A stretch of 64,000 nucleotides of DNA from contig OX335642.1 in assembly GCA_946894095.1 (NCBI GenBank), positions 13,465,021 to 13,529,020 of the forward strand, given 5' to 3'. The notes beneath the pieces were generated by a model that ran no database searches, was not told the DNA's origin, and worked only from the letters and a program-made list of their open reading frames with translations. The translations under genes were made by a program, and so were the position numbers. This stretch comes from Incurvaria masculella. Taxonomy: Eukaryota > Arthropoda > Insecta > Lepidoptera > Incurvariidae. Below, piece after piece: positions 44,909-56,663 of the stretch; within the stretch, counting starts at the first letter, position 1, and each line of letters begins with the position of its first letter.

Positions 44909-45180
44909 GTTTTTTTTTGTTTTATGAGACTGGACATGGATGGCTAATACCACAAGTTCTGTCATGGTATTAGCCCAACACACCACATGGGTACTAGGTG
45001 CCATGCCAGGACCTTCCTTATATTGCACGGCTACATTGAACTAGATGGAAAACACGGACAATTTTTTTATTGCCGCTTCGACCATCGTTCATCCAATGCG
45101 ATGGTACCAACCCGGGCGGGATTAACCCTACCACCTAGTAAATAAAGAAGGGGACCTACAGTTTACCTTAGTTCTACGCA
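44909..45180 (-). mobile_element. SINE-A, 5'-truncated, reverse strand
   Basis: Starts with the poly-T (tttttttttgtttt, 44909-44922), then ggatggctaataccacaagt, gtactaggtgccatgccagg, tggaaaacacggacaa, ttgccgcttcgaccatc and ggtaccaacccgggcgggat. Lacks the tRNA-like head. Confidence 0.7.
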
Positions 45181-45735
45181 TCTCTTCCCTTCAACTTTGA
45201 GTTTCATGTGTGTATTTTCTTTTATGATGACCTTATGGTGATCCACCCCTATATAAAGAATAGGTTCCACTCCCAACCTGCTACGATTTGATGGTACCAT
45301 AAAAATTGCTGCCCGCACAAGAATGAGTTTCGATAGCTACTCTCGTCCTTCCATGCTCGCTGGAATATTGGATGGATTGCATTTAAAGTTTGAAAAGCAC
45401 ATTATTCGTATGCAAGTATCAGCAGGTGACCAAATATGACCGCTGACAGGCTTGACGTAACAGAAAATTCTAGAATGAGATGTGAAAGACGGACGCAATG
45501 TTAATTTTCTTTTTTGGGAATTAGCGCTCGAGCGTTCACAATCGATATGAACTCGAAAATGAGCGAGTTTAAGTCATATATGTGTATGGCTTAAGTCTGC
45601 GTCACTTGTTTTATCTTTGTTGAACTACGTAGATATTGATTGGGAACCTCGAATTCTGCTGAATTACAAAAATGCCCAGCGGTCTGGAACATGTATGTAG
45701 AGATGTTATATATCGGAGTAATAATTTAAAATGAG
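45181..45735. other. Noncoding
   Basis: No gene recognised. Confidence 0.4.
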
Positions 45736-46199
45736 GGTTAACACTTACGGTTGTCCGGTACAACAAATCGGGTTTCGCCGCCATGTTGCAGCCACCATCC
45801 AGAAGCCCGAGGTCGCTAGTAAATAACTCCACTATCAAGCGTCACAAAACACAATGTTTATCCGAGTTTTGTTTTGTTGTTGTTGTTTGGCCGAGTTAAT
45901 CAATGTTCAAACACGTCACTTTTAGTGAACCGCATAGAGTTCCTTCCATACTGTCCACACAGAGTGACGCGTTTGATCATACTTTCATACTTAATCAACG
46001 TCAACGTATGATCAAACACGTCACTTTGTATGGACAGTATGGAAGGATCTCCATACTGTTCACTAAAAGTAACATGTTTGAACATTGATTAACTCAGCCG
46101 TTTCTTCGTGCAATCGTGGCTTAGGTTTCTGAAGACGCAGCGGGCGAAACATGTCGGCAAAACCCGATTTGCCGCACCGGACAACCGTAAGTGTTAACC
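45736..46199. mobile_element. Nested fold-back element (outer TIR plus MITE-2 core)
   Basis: Outer ends ggttaacacttacggttgtc and gacaaccgtaagtgttaacc (with cggtgcggcaaatcgggttt inside) are inverted repeats of ~60 bp. The core at 45893-46096 is a second inverted repeat. Each arm holds gttaatcaatgttcaaacac, acttttagtgaac and ttccttccatactgtcc, matching MITE-2 at 53990-54055. No protein; mirror-image open frames of 61 codons on opposite strands (45900-46088) result from the dyad. Confidence 0.7.
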
Positions 46200-48709
46200 G
46201 CCATTATGTGCAGCGACGGTGTAAAAAAAAACGAATATTGTAAAACACGTATCCTAGCCATATATAATATTCTAATTTAACTAGTAAAATTTTTATAATA
46301 TACTGTTGTGTTTGTTGTTTTTTTTTTCTGTACTAACCACTGAAGAACTACTAACTTATTGAACACTAGAGGCGTGTACAACGATTTGAATATTTATTGG
46401 TAGAGGTATAGAAAAAGAGATGTATATGCAAGTTCATTAAAATTTAACTACAACGACACTTCGGCGGTAAACAAGTGGAACGGACGAATGTATGAAGAAA
46501 GTTTTGATTACTTAGTGTATTGCTTCAATATGTCAATGGTCCCTTAGGACACTTGTAAGTTAACGGATTAAATTTATCAGAGACATTTCCATTATATTCT
46601 TTCGAATCTGCTGTCAGGTTGCGAAACCACAACCTGGACAGGACACCTCATGTAAATTTACCCCTTGCCAAACAGAGGTGTAGGTATGCTGTCCTGCGCA
46701 ACTGTGGCTTCGAGCATATTTTGTTCCCCGGCAAAGGTAAGCCCGCAAAACATGCGTGTAAGCCACGAATTTGTATCCCATGCAAATTACGTGCTGGGCT
46801 TCAAAGCTTTTCAAAATCCGCTCAGGCGTAACATTGGGTTTACGCGCGGGCGAAATCATCCAAACGATTTTTCAGGCTTCCGGAGGGTATGCAGTCACTT
46901 TATTTGGAGCAATAAAGGTAGATAACACTATTGGCTGGTGCAATAATACAGGTGTGTTATGTTTCTCAAAATCAACGAGTTCGATGCCCGGCTAGAAATA
47001 TTGTTTTTAATGGTTTCGTTATTTATTATAGTTACGGATTTGGCTGGTAAGGCACACTTGAAAAAGTTACCTGCATGCACACTCGTGCATGTTAACGAAG
47101 TTATGGTCCACACAGTAACCAGGCATTCCTAAGTTTATTTGGAGCTAAAAAGGTAAATAACATTTTCTTGTAAGACTTTAAGAAATTCGTACTCTCCATA
47201 CATGTTTGTAAATGTCTATACACAAAATATAGGATGTCAAAGGAAGCCTTCGGTTTGATCAACAAAGTGCACACTTGACCCGGGCGGATGTGGACTGTCG
47301 TCGGCGAGGAAAAACGAAGCGCGACCTGAAAATATAGGTCATTTGGCGAGCCGACCGCGCGGCAGTAATGTATTTGCTGACAGCAGGCGGCCAACTGGCT
47401 AAATCCTGAACAGGAATAAATAAACCTGTGCCATTTTTAACTGGCAACAATATCGTCATAAGGTGAAATAACTTGAATTGGCCGAAAAATTTATTTCATC
47501 TACTTAGCTCGAAAACCAAGTATTTTATTTTATTTTATAATCGGCAAAGTCAGAACATTTTATTCGCAGAAATCGAGATCTGATTTCTGACATTCTTCCA
47601 GATCAGATTATTTGTCGAGATTTTTTGGCGTTCTGTGCAGCTAATTTCTGATCTAATTTGTCTACTCCTTTTGGAATTTTTGGACAGCTGACCACTTCAC
47701 CAAATCATGTTTGAATCTTGGTTGAATTATTCTTGGCTAGAACCATTTCCTACTGCAGGTGTCCTAGGCCCCTGGAATTATGAGTCAGGCACACTTCATA
47801 ACAACGAGAAACAATTCAGTGGAACTTAATTCAATTCCAAACCGAGGCTCCACATCTGAAAATAGCCATACAAATCATACTTAAAATAAAGTTTAGTGAA
47901 GCCCAGTGCGTGTCAAATAATTGAACTAGACGAGTTTATAAAAATCACTCCAACACAAATCCAGAGTGAATAGAATTTGACACGATAAAACATTTCAAGG
48001 GACTCTCGAAAAATAACGGATCCCATCAAAAACATAAAATGTAATAAAAATTACGGCCTCGCAACCGTTGAGTTAATATACTGATTGATTCAACGGCCAC
48101 AATCGGCAGCGTAATCCTCATGTTTTTCCAAGACTAAAAAGCCAATGTTTTTTTTCTCTAAGTGTCTAGTTACCGAGACATGAATTTTTGATATTTATGT
48201 TTTCGTCTAGTGTAATTTCATGCGATATTGTAAACCGTGCATAAAGAAGGTCTTAACATGAAACCTAGATCTCAAAGGCTAACGTCATGACTGTCCAGTT
48301 ATATGTTTCCACGTTCTTGCGGATTAGATTCCTTTTACACTAAATAAATTTATTACTTTGCATGGAAAGTCTCACTTTTCATTTAGTGGATATTCAGAAA
48401 GCGTTATTAAACATATTTGTTGATTTCAATCCAAAAATCATTTCCTAATTTTCTGTCCTGGCCGCTGCAACACTCACAACGCATTGTTTCCACCGCAAAC
48501 AGTTGGAAGATCTCATGTAAAACCTAGTCAGTTGTTTTAGTAACTAACTGTTAGCATCTATGGAAGCAACTATCTAATAATTTCGCCATGATTATTTTCC
48601 TAATTAGTTACCTACCAACATTTATAGTGTCCGTATCAATATTAGACATACTTTGTACTTAAAATATAATGACTTGGCAATCCCATGGCAACTTAAAGAT
48701 GCATAAGAT
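46200..48709. other. Noncoding
   Basis: About 2.5 kb without a recognisable gene. A loose direct repeat links 46893-46930 (ctttatttggagcaataaag) to 47130-47160 (gtttatttggagctaaaaag). Frames at 46614-46925 on both strands have no known domain. Confidence 0.4.
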
Positions 48710-49265
48710 TTCTCTACCAATCCTTGTCAAGCAGCTCGCTTGTGGAATGAGTTGCCTTTTGATATTAGAAGTTCACAATCCTTGCCAACCTTTAAGAATA
48801 GACTAAAATAATTTTACTTGGCGCAGTAGCGAGTTTGTTTGTTATAATAGTTTTATTTTATTTTAGTTCATGTTGTTATGTATGAAAGAATATATATGTA
48901 TCTATAGTAAGTAGAATTTTATATGTATTAATTATGTATCATGTAGTATTTACTTAAGTATATTATATTTATTTATGTATACATAGATATGTTTATGTTT
49001 TTTTTAATAAGTATTAGCACTTAGACTTTTTTAGTTTATTAAGTTAAACATATAGAAAATAAGTACTATGCTTAATTTAAGTTAAGTTTTCATTTATATT
49101 GTTCTGTATTTAATTAATAAGAAATAAGCGTTGTTTCTCTTTGCATACCCTAAGCTGTAAAATTTCCCTATAATAGGGTTGATTGTTAGAAATTGCCTGA
49201 GGCAATAAATCCGCCTTTGCACTGTACTTTTGTATGGATTGCAATAAAGAATATTATTATTATTA
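48710..49265 (+). pseudogene. CR1/Jockey-type LINE 3' end
   Basis: 48710-48811 reads ...NPCQAARLWNELPFDIRSSQ then SLPTFKNRLK and stop, the usual C-terminus of CR1/Jockey-group ORF2 (LWN.LP..IR...S...FK..LK). It is followed by a ~450 bp AT-rich 3' UTR. The element ends with ttgcctgaggcaataaatcc, gattgcaataaagaa and an (att)n tail at 49248-49265. Strongly 5'-truncated. Confidence 0.75.
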
Positions 49266-49623
49266 TATTATCAATACGCGTATAGTTCCGAAACCTTTTC
49301 TCCCTTTATTTCTACTTTTCTCAACATTCTTAACTTTTCTCAAATTATATATATTGCTTACAACCACACTTCTTGCGGCGGCCTGTCAATTATTTAATCC
49401 CGAGCCACCGTGGTCCTAACCGAAGATTCCAACTTCGTTCAAATCAAGGCGGGTGGTTATTGTCGGCTTCCTTACAATCAGTTCCCATTCAACTGAATAG
49501 GGGCCGGGCCCTTCGAAGATCCTTGTAGGTGTGGTACCATTAGATATGATTAAACCTAACTTGTCCCTTACGCCCATTCGGTTGGGACCGTCGAAGGTGG
49601 TCGAAGATTTCGAGCGCCCGATC
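49266..49623. other. Noncoding
   Basis: Some GC-rich sequence at 49480-49620, no gene recognised. Confidence 0.4.
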
Positions 49624-51116
49624 TTTATTTATTTATTTATTTATTTATTTATGGAGAAAAAACAGAAATAGACCAAATGACAGTAAAAAAGAAATGTAAC
49701 AAATTTAACAATAGCCTATATCCTAAATATTTCTCACTAAAACACAGGTAACAGATTATATAGTTTAGATGACAGTAAGTAATTAAAAAACACATGAGAG
49801 TAAGTTAATACATAGAAAAAAAACATAAAAACACAGATAAAGTTACATATAAAGTGAAGTGTTACACACAGAACAAACAATGACATTGTATAGCAGGAGT
49901 TTCTGTTAGGTTACATAACTTTAACATGTTTCTTAAATTTAGCGATGGAATCGTTAAAAATATCATATTCGTCTTGCCCTTCATTGTAAATTTTACACAT
50001 TCTATACACTGGGTTCCGTTGACCAGCCTTTGTTCTTGTTCTACTGAGATGGAAGAGAGCATTCGATCGTGTCGTATATGAAGGAACTCTAATTGAAATT
50101 AGATTTAGGAGTGGCGTGCATTTTATTATATTATTGAATATTTTATATAATGTTATTAAGTCGAAAACGTTTCGTTTGCATGACAGACGCTCGATTTTGT
50201 AGTAATTGAGCATATTTTGGTAACTACGACGCGGACCTCGCATTCGAAAACTGAGGGCTCGAAGAAACTTTTTTTGTATGCTCTCGATACTATCACTGTA
50301 GATTGCGTAGTAAGGAGACCAGACCGATGAGCAATATTCCAATTGTGATCTAACCAAAGTAAAGTAAAGAAGACGGTATGTTTCTGGACGTCGAAAAGGC
50401 TTGGAGACTCTGAGAATGAAACCGAGCATGCGGTGTGCTTTATTAACTATGTTTTCCACGTGGACATCAAAGTGAAGCTTTGAATCGAATTGCACTCCCA
50501 AGTCTCGTATATTATTGACGCATTCTAGTTTACAATTATCAATACAGTAATCGAACTTTGTTATTCTACGATTCTTCGTGAATGTTATGGCTTTACATTT
50601 TTGAAGGGACAGAGACATCTTATTTAGAACACAATAAGATTTAAATCGATCTAGATCCTCTTGCAATAGCAAGCAGTCATTCACATTTCGTACTACCGAG
50701 AACAGTTTTATGTCGTCAGCATACATTAAAAAACGGCAATTTATAAAACAGTTTGTAACATCATTTATAAAAAGTATAAATAATAGGGGCCCCAAAATTG
50801 AGCCTTGTGGCACACCCGATGAAATATTTTCCCATGTCGACATGAATCCTTTGATTGTGACTGCTTGTTGTCTGTTCCTTAAGTAAGAAGCAAACCACCT
50901 TAGCAAATTGCCTCTGATACCGTTAAATGCAATTTTTTTAAGGAGTATGAGGCCGTCTACTTTATCGAATGCTTTTTTTAAGTCACAATATATTGCGTCA
51001 ACTTGGTCGCCATTATCCATACAAGAAAATTTGAAAATAATAGAAGATTACTACTGGTGGATTTACCTTGCACAAATCTTCTCTCAGTTCTGGGTTTTAG
51101 TGTATCTAGACAGGTA
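49624..51116 (-). pseudogene. CR1/Jockey-type LINE reverse transcriptase, 5'-truncated
   Basis: Reverse strand. A 369-codon frame (51020-49911) includes AIYCDLKKAFDKVD (catalytic Asp13), SSGVPQGSILGPLLFILFIN (67-86), FLMYADDIKLF (Asp102/103), IRDLGVQFDSKL and the thumb RSQLEYCSSVWSPYY. It ends ...SIAKFKKHVKVM. Upstream, ERRFVQGKSTSSNLLLFSNF (to ~51116) is the preceding fingers segment in another frame, so one frameshift lies near 51015. The 3' UTR runs to a (ttta)n tract (49624-49651), the reverse of an A-rich tail. Endonuclease absent. The intact palm and thumb suggest modest age. Confidence 0.88.
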
Positions 51117-51306
51117 TAGCTAATACCACACCTATTCTCACGATGTTCGACACATCGCATAAATAAATTAAAAAAAAAACTTGAGAAATATATTAAGAAA
51201 ACGCTGGGAAAAAGTGTTTATTAATATGGTTCTTTAGAAGAATTGATTTAATTGTGTTTTTAACTATCTCGAAGTACTTTCGTGATTCGTATTTATCTCA
51301 GCATTA
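51117..51306. other. Noncoding
   Basis: Nothing recognised. Confidence 0.4.
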
Positions 51307-51437
51307 GGCTGAGATAAATAGTCGTAACAGAAACCAAGACTAACAAACGATTCCGTCCATACATGTGTCAAAGTGACGTCACAAAGTACTACTACTACTA
51401 CTACTACTACCTTCTGTTACAACTATTTATCTCTTCC
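51307..51437. mobile_element. Fold-back MITE, family MITE-1 (copy 3) with (CTA)n expansion
   Basis: Left end ggctgagataaatagtcgta; right part ttctgttacaactatttatc. The right arm carries an expanded (cta)n run at 51386-51411 in place of tactacttttcgttag, and one TGACGTCA at 51374-51381. Confidence 0.7.
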
Positions 51438-52204
51438 GTAGATAACTGTGTAATATCAAGACACACATGACTACACATAACACACAGTTATCTAAGAAAG
51501 AAAAGTATTCTGGCTAAATCGTTTTGACCTTTTCCTTAGATAATATGTATAAACTATGTTGGCCATTGATTTTCGTCTATCTCACATTTCTAATATTATT
51601 ATGTCGTATTATTCCGTCCCCTTACCCACGCGCATCGAGCCTGAGTGTGGGGTTAAAAAAAACAATAAAGATTGTGTTCCAGCAGTCTGTGTTTTTAGTG
51701 AAACTATGTAGCATTTACTATGAAGCTCTTTGGTTACTTCATAGGTTTGCTAGATAAAACTAATTAAGAAATAAGGAAAACTATTTTATGTTCGCTTCGA
51801 TTACATTTTTTGTTGTTGTCTCATGTCTGTTGTCGTTGCTTTTACGTAATGTCGCCCTGGCACATCACTCAAGATCAGCCATACTGGCATATATTTCCTC
51901 ACCGTGTTTTCCTTCACCGATCATCTCGGGAAAACCCAGGCGATCGGGTCCGGATATAATAATGCAGGCATCAGTACGTAAGTCACGCTGCGATGCTGGC
52001 CATAAAAGGACCTATTAGGACATAACGTACCTTAAAAGGAACTCCCAAACAACACCAGACTCAACAATATAGCGGCGTGACATCATTATTGATTACCGAG
52101 GAGCATGCTTACATTTATACAAGGCATGAATGCTGAAGAAGTCACCTGTCAATGCCACACATACAGGATTTTCTGTAAAGAGGAGCCCATTGATTGATTA
52201 AATA
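51438..52204. other. Noncoding
   Basis: No gene recognised. Confidence 0.4.
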
Positions 52205-52262
52205 CTAGCTGAGGTACCCGGCTCCGCTCGTATCAATATCGTTTTGGACTGAAGACGAGCTG
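52205..52262 (-). mobile_element. Helitron-type 3' terminus fragment
   Basis: ctagctgaggtacccggctc then cgctcg, the inverted 3' end of the Helitron family at 15465-15496. Only the last ~50 bases survive. Confidence 0.6.
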
Positions 52263-52273
52263 AACGATTGACG

Positions 52274-52313
52274 TGACGCGGTGGCGCGGTGAGTGACGCG
52301 GTGGCGCGGTGAG
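52274..52313. repeat. 20 bp tandem repeat x2
   Basis: tgacgcggtggcgcggtgag occurs twice in direct succession, followed by a degenerate gcgacgcgacgcggtg. GC-rich in AT-rich surroundings. Confidence 0.8.
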
Positions 52314-52352
52314 GCGACGCGACGCGGTGCTATGAGATTCCTAACTGAACTT

Positions 52353-52579
52353 AAAAACCGGCCAAGTGCGAATCGGATTCGCACACGTAGGGTTCCATAT
52401 ACAGGATTTGACCCAAATAAATCACGTTTCTTGTATGGTATTTTTTTTACTGTTAGACACTGTGAAAATTTCATCTGTCTACCTATTACAGTTCATGAGA
52501 TACAGCCCATTGACGGACGTACAGCTGAGGCTTAGTAATAGGGTTCTGTTGGCACCCTTTGGGTACGGAACCCTAAAAA
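52353..52579 (+). mobile_element. rep-B element with internal deletion
   Basis: Starts aaaaaccggccaagtgcgaa and ends tacggaaccctaaaaa. The middle is shortened and the gacg run is reduced to gacggacgtacag. Confidence 0.75.
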
Positions 52580-53034
52580 TGTGTGGTCGATTTTTATGAA
52601 ATAAACAGACGATTTCTTCAAATGTTTCAGTAATTACATTGTTTATGTAATTCATGGCTTTTGCGTGATGCGCGCACAAATAAACAGACAAACCGACAAA
52701 CAGAAAAACATTTCAACATTTGTTGTTTTACGTTCTATCACTTATTATTTCCGTCTCCCTGTTATTTTTTTGTAAACATTTTTAATGTACAGACACATTA
52801 AGTCTACGATTTTATTATATGTAAGGATTACAAGATAAATGTAAGCAAATAAAAAAAAACAGACTTTACAGCATCGGTATTAGATTTGTGTTTGAAGAGC
52901 CCTGTGTCCCTTTCGAACAATATTGACAGGGTGAAAAAAGTATTCTCATTAAAAAAAAAATTACTGGATTGCTCGATGTTTTACGTGTGTAATTTCAAGT
53001 TAAATACAAGCAACTAAATATAGCAATAATATAT
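52580..53034. other. Noncoding
   Basis: AT-rich, nothing recognised. Confidence 0.4.
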
Positions 53035-53369
53035 TTTTTAGGGTTCCTTACCCAAAGGGTGAAAACGGAACCATATTACTAAGCCTCCGCTGTCCGTCCG
53101 TCCGTCCGTCCGTCCGTCCGTCCGTCCGTCCGTCCGTCCGTCCGTCTGTCACAGGGCTGTATCTCATGAACCGTAATAGGTAGGCAGCTGAAATTTTCAC
53201 AGAGTGTGTATTTATTTTGCCGCTATAACAAAAAAAGTAGGTAAAATAATAAAATTGTAACAAATAAAGGGGGGTCCCATACAAAAACGTGATTTTTTTG
53301 TGTTAAATCTTGTACGATGGTACGGAACCCTTCGTGTGCGAGTCCGACTCGCACTTGGCCGGTGTTTTT
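53035..53369 (-). mobile_element. rep-B element, reverse strand, long (TCCG)n
   Basis: Complete reverse copy from tttttagggttccttaccca to gcacttggccggtgttttt. The microsatellite at 53090-53145 is a long uninterrupted (tccg)n run. Confidence 0.8.
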
Positions 53370-53473
53370 ATTAGTAAGGCAGTCTTAACACTTGAATGTT
53401 TGTTACTGTATTGTGATAGTAGATGTAATATTACTTACTACTTCCATGTAGGGGCCCTTTTTATAAGTGGAGC
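53370..53473. other. Spacer between two rep-B copies
   Basis: About 100 bp of unique-looking DNA separating two same-orientation rep-B copies. Confidence 0.4.
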
Positions 53474-53768
53474 TTTTTTAGGGTTCTGTACCCAAAGGGT
53501 GCCAACGGAACCCTATTACTAAGTCTCCGCTGTCCGTCCGTCCGTCCGTCTGTCACAGGGCTGTATCTCATGAACCGTAACAGGTGGGCAGCTGAAATTT
53601 TCACAAAATGTGTATTTATTTTGCCGCTATAACAACAAATAGGTAAAATAATAAAATTGTAACAAGTAAAGGGGGTCCCATACAAAAACGTGATTTTTTT
53701 GTGTTAAATCTTGTACGATGGTACGGAACCCTTCGTGTGCGAGTCCGACTCGCACTTGGCCGGTTTTT
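53474..53768 (-). mobile_element. rep-B element, reverse strand
   Basis: From tttttttagggttctgtacc to cgcacttggccggttttt. The body is very similar to the neighbour at 53035-53369 (same aggcagctgaaattttcaca-type segment) but with only a few tccg units. Confidence 0.8.
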
Positions 53769-53833
53769 CACATGCAACGATGGAATGAATATGTATAATT
53801 ATTACGAATACTTCCATGCGCGTAACCATAGAC

Positions 53834-54127
53834 TAAGGGCCGAATGCACGAAAGGACAAAGAATAAAAAAACCTATGATTAAACAAGTCACTTTGTATGA
53901 ACAGTATGGAAGGAACTCCATTTGGCTGACTGAAAGACAGCTGTCTCTTCGCGCAATTGGGACTAAGCTCCGATTGCACGTAGAGACTGCTGAGTTAATC
54001 ACTGTTCAAACACGTCAGTTATAGTGAACCGCATTGAGTTCCTTCCATACTGTCCTTAAAAAGTGACCTGTTTAATCGTACGTTGACGTTGATTTTGATT
54101 TTTTGCCCTTTCGTGCACTCGGCCCTA
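53834..54127. mobile_element. MITE-2, complete copy
   Basis: Ends taagggccgaatgcacgaaa and tttcgtgcactcggccctta (reverse sense) form a ~20 bp TIR. Inside are inverted caagtcactttgtatgaaca and tcaaacacgtcagttatagt segments with ttccttccatactgtcc. 294 bp, noncoding. Relatives at 40192 and 45893. Confidence 0.75.
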
Positions 54128-54226
54128 AGAATGTCGCCTGCAATTGAAAGAGCTGTCACATTTGACAGGTGTCAAGTGAATACAGCTCGATTGCGTGTGG
54201 AAATGAAAACCAATTACACAAACGTA

Positions 54227-55648
54227 GTAGGGTAATTGCGCTGGTTTCCCGACCGGGTTCAGTTTACGACCATTTCATGGTCTTGTTGCTTACAAAACAA
54301 GTTAATAGGGATTTGGGGGGTAATATGTCATTACTTAATTTTTGAAACATATTTTCAATAACTATTCTTTGAGTAAAAACAAAAATCAAAACTGGTTACA
54401 CTATACAGTGGAAACCACAAATTTCTCAGTTTTTCGGTTGCATTGCAAAAGCGAATACGTTGAGGTATTTGCAGGAAAAATAGTGCAAGGGGATCGACGC
54501 GAGGTGAGTTTTAAGCGTTTTATACTCACTTCTGCAACGTAACTGGGTTCTTTTATCAAGATTATAGATCAAAGAAGCCTTCGGAATGGATATTATTCAT
54601 GTGTATTATCAATTATTTGTAAAAACGTGGTGGTCGGAAAGTGGAATAGGAATTCAACCACAAATTTAGTTTTCGACCGGGTGGTCGGATTACTAACCTA
54701 AACGCAGAGAAACTGATTTGTCTTTGTCTTACAAAATAACTTCTTATGAGCCATTTTCTTTTGTCTAGCTCCCTCCTTCTTCATTTTAAATCAATCCAGT
54801 TAGTTTACGACCACTAAATATTGTAATATTATCGAAATATTTCCAACAATATTATAGTGGTCGAATACTAAAAGAAGATGCATTTTTATGATTCAGTTTC
54901 CGACCTCAACATTTTGTATGGATAATTTGGTGGCCGTATAATTAAAACTAGCTTTTCCGCAATCTGGTATGCGACCAGCCAAAAACGCATTAATTTCACC
55001 TTGTTAAATATTATTTACAAGTTAGAATTTAGTTATAGGTAGACATATCTACTATGCAAGTCAATAGGGTTCGGAACTAACGTTTTGTGGAATGAATTTG
55101 AGGGCTTTTCTCGAGTTGTTTCTAATATTTGTCAAAACAGTAAGTGGAATATTGGTATATAAAAAAATTTTTTTTAAAATAGTATATAAATTATATATTT
55201 TTTTACCACCTCAAATGTACCGACTTTTCAGGACTTTTCAATGAGCCAGCACAAGTAAAATCTTTTTAATGTAACAAGGGCTTGGTTACAAGTAGTGAAG
55301 TAAAATATAATGTTACATTTTACACTTGGGATTTAAAAAAAATGAATACGTAATTATCTGAACATAAAAATTATTCAAACTAAGCCATGGTCGTAAACTA
55401 GAATATGTGGTGGTCGGAAACTGAGTAAAGTGGTCGTAAACTAATTTTTTGACCTTTTTTTTAGTTTGATTTATTTTTTAAATAACTACTGATTCTGCAC
55501 TGATTTCATAATTTTAACTTTCAACTAAAATTACCAAACTCCTTTTATGAATACTAAAAGTCTATATAACATTAATGAAAATATTTTTTAATTCAGTTTG
55601 AAGTTCGAAAAGTAACTAACTGGTCGTAAACCGACGCACCTACCCTAC
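54227..55648. mobile_element. 1.4 kb TIR element with clustered GTTTACGACCA motifs
   Basis: The left end gtagggtaattgcgctggtt then tcccgacc is an imperfect inverted match to the right end (reverse complement gtagggtaggtgcgtcggtt then tacgacc). The motif ggtcgtaaac or its variants (ggtcggaaac, tttacgacca) recurs at about a dozen sites on both strands: near 54261, 54631, 54671, 54803, 54858, 54893, 54965, 55388, 55410, 55431 and 55620. No protein over ~66 codons. Fits a non-autonomous DNA transposon whose subterminal motifs bind a transposase, but the superfamily is not recognised. Confidence 0.65.
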
Positions 55649-56252
55649 ATTTTCGCGAAGCGCATCGTAAAACAAAGTACATCCGGAATTTTATACAGAC
55701 AATCTGCAATGAAAATAAGTAACAAATAAAAATATTAGACCAGAGTCAGTTTGTGCACTAATAAATCGAATACCCAAGCAATGTTCTCATAATAGTGGGA
55801 TTAGGCAGTGTCAATCATCAACTGCATGTCTTCTTATACTGTAGAAGCAAAGACACAACATTAAATTATCATGGCGAAAAAACGTGGTGAGCTTTCTGCG
55901 ACCGGCGGCCGCGCGGGCGGGCGGCCGCGTGATTTAACTTTTACTATCAATCTCACCATGTCAACAAATATCAGCTGTCTCTCCCGCACATTCACGCGTC
56001 ACCGTTTCTGGCGACATCTAGCGGAGAGCACCATCAACAGCTTCGACGACTAGTAAACAAGCGAGCCGCTGACAGCTAAAACGCACGAGCCACGTGCGAA
56101 GCGCGCACAAGCGAAAGTGAATATTTTATTTGTATTTGTCGCGTTATTGGCGGTTGCAGTTGAATCGTTTTCAGTACAAAAAATAGTCGCATCCTAGTCA
56201 ATATTTAAAACAAATTTCATATCAAACAGGTATTTTAACGAATCGTTTTGTG
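55649..56252. other. Noncoding, GC-rich patch at 55885-56110
   Basis: An ATG at 55871 opens a 60-codon frame (MAKKRGELSATGGRAGGRPR...) through a GC-rich patch (ggcggccgcgcgggcgggcg) ending at 56053. aaacgtg|gtgagc could also be a splice donor. It could be a promoter with first exon; no further support. Confidence 0.25.
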
Positions 56253-56395
56253 CGAGCAGCTCGTGGTTCAAGGGGCTTCTCATGCTACCCGTTATGGGTT
56301 CAATCCCCGCCCCGTTCATGCACCACTTTTGCATTTTGTCACGAATGCGAGCTGTTCAATGGTTCGAAAACCATGCAAAAATGTAGATAAATGCT
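56253..56395 (+). repeat. SINE-A 5' half
   Basis: Head gctcgtggttcaaggggctt, B box ggttcaatccc (56297-56307), then cgttcatgcaccacttttgc and cacgaatgcgagctgttcaa, ggttcgaaaaccatg, collinear with 28776-28920. Confidence 0.65.
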
Positions 56396-56469
56396 TTTCA
56401 GAATTTTGGGTTCATTGGTTTTGTTGCAATAGCAATTCGAAGTTTCACACCGTTTGATGGTTACGCCAT

Positions 56470-56580
56470 ATTACGCACACATCTGTCACACGCGCCACAT
56501 GGGAATAAGGTGTCATGCCATGCCAAAAGCTTACTCATATTACACGGCAATGTACCTAGCCGTACATGGACACAGACAAT
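56470..56580 (-). repeat. SINE-A 3' half, opposite orientation
   Basis: acatgggaataaggtgtcat, then a degenerate gccaaaagcttactcat and tacacggcaatgtacctagc, acacagac: reverse complement of the last third of SINE-A. Confidence 0.5.
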
Positions 56581-56663
56581 AGACATCTTTATTTAGCATA
56601 CATCTAGATAGGCCTCAATTATATAAATATTGCAGAAATTATATACAACGTTCACGGATCCAC

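Noticed and set aside
45900..46088. Two 61-codon proteins with similar sequence on opposite strands
   Set aside because: The similarity is forced by the inverted repeat; neither is a known protein.
46614..46925. Overlapping frames on both strands with cysteine-rich peptides
   Set aside because: No zinc-finger spacing that fits a known family, and both strands are open equally, so coding potential is not supported.
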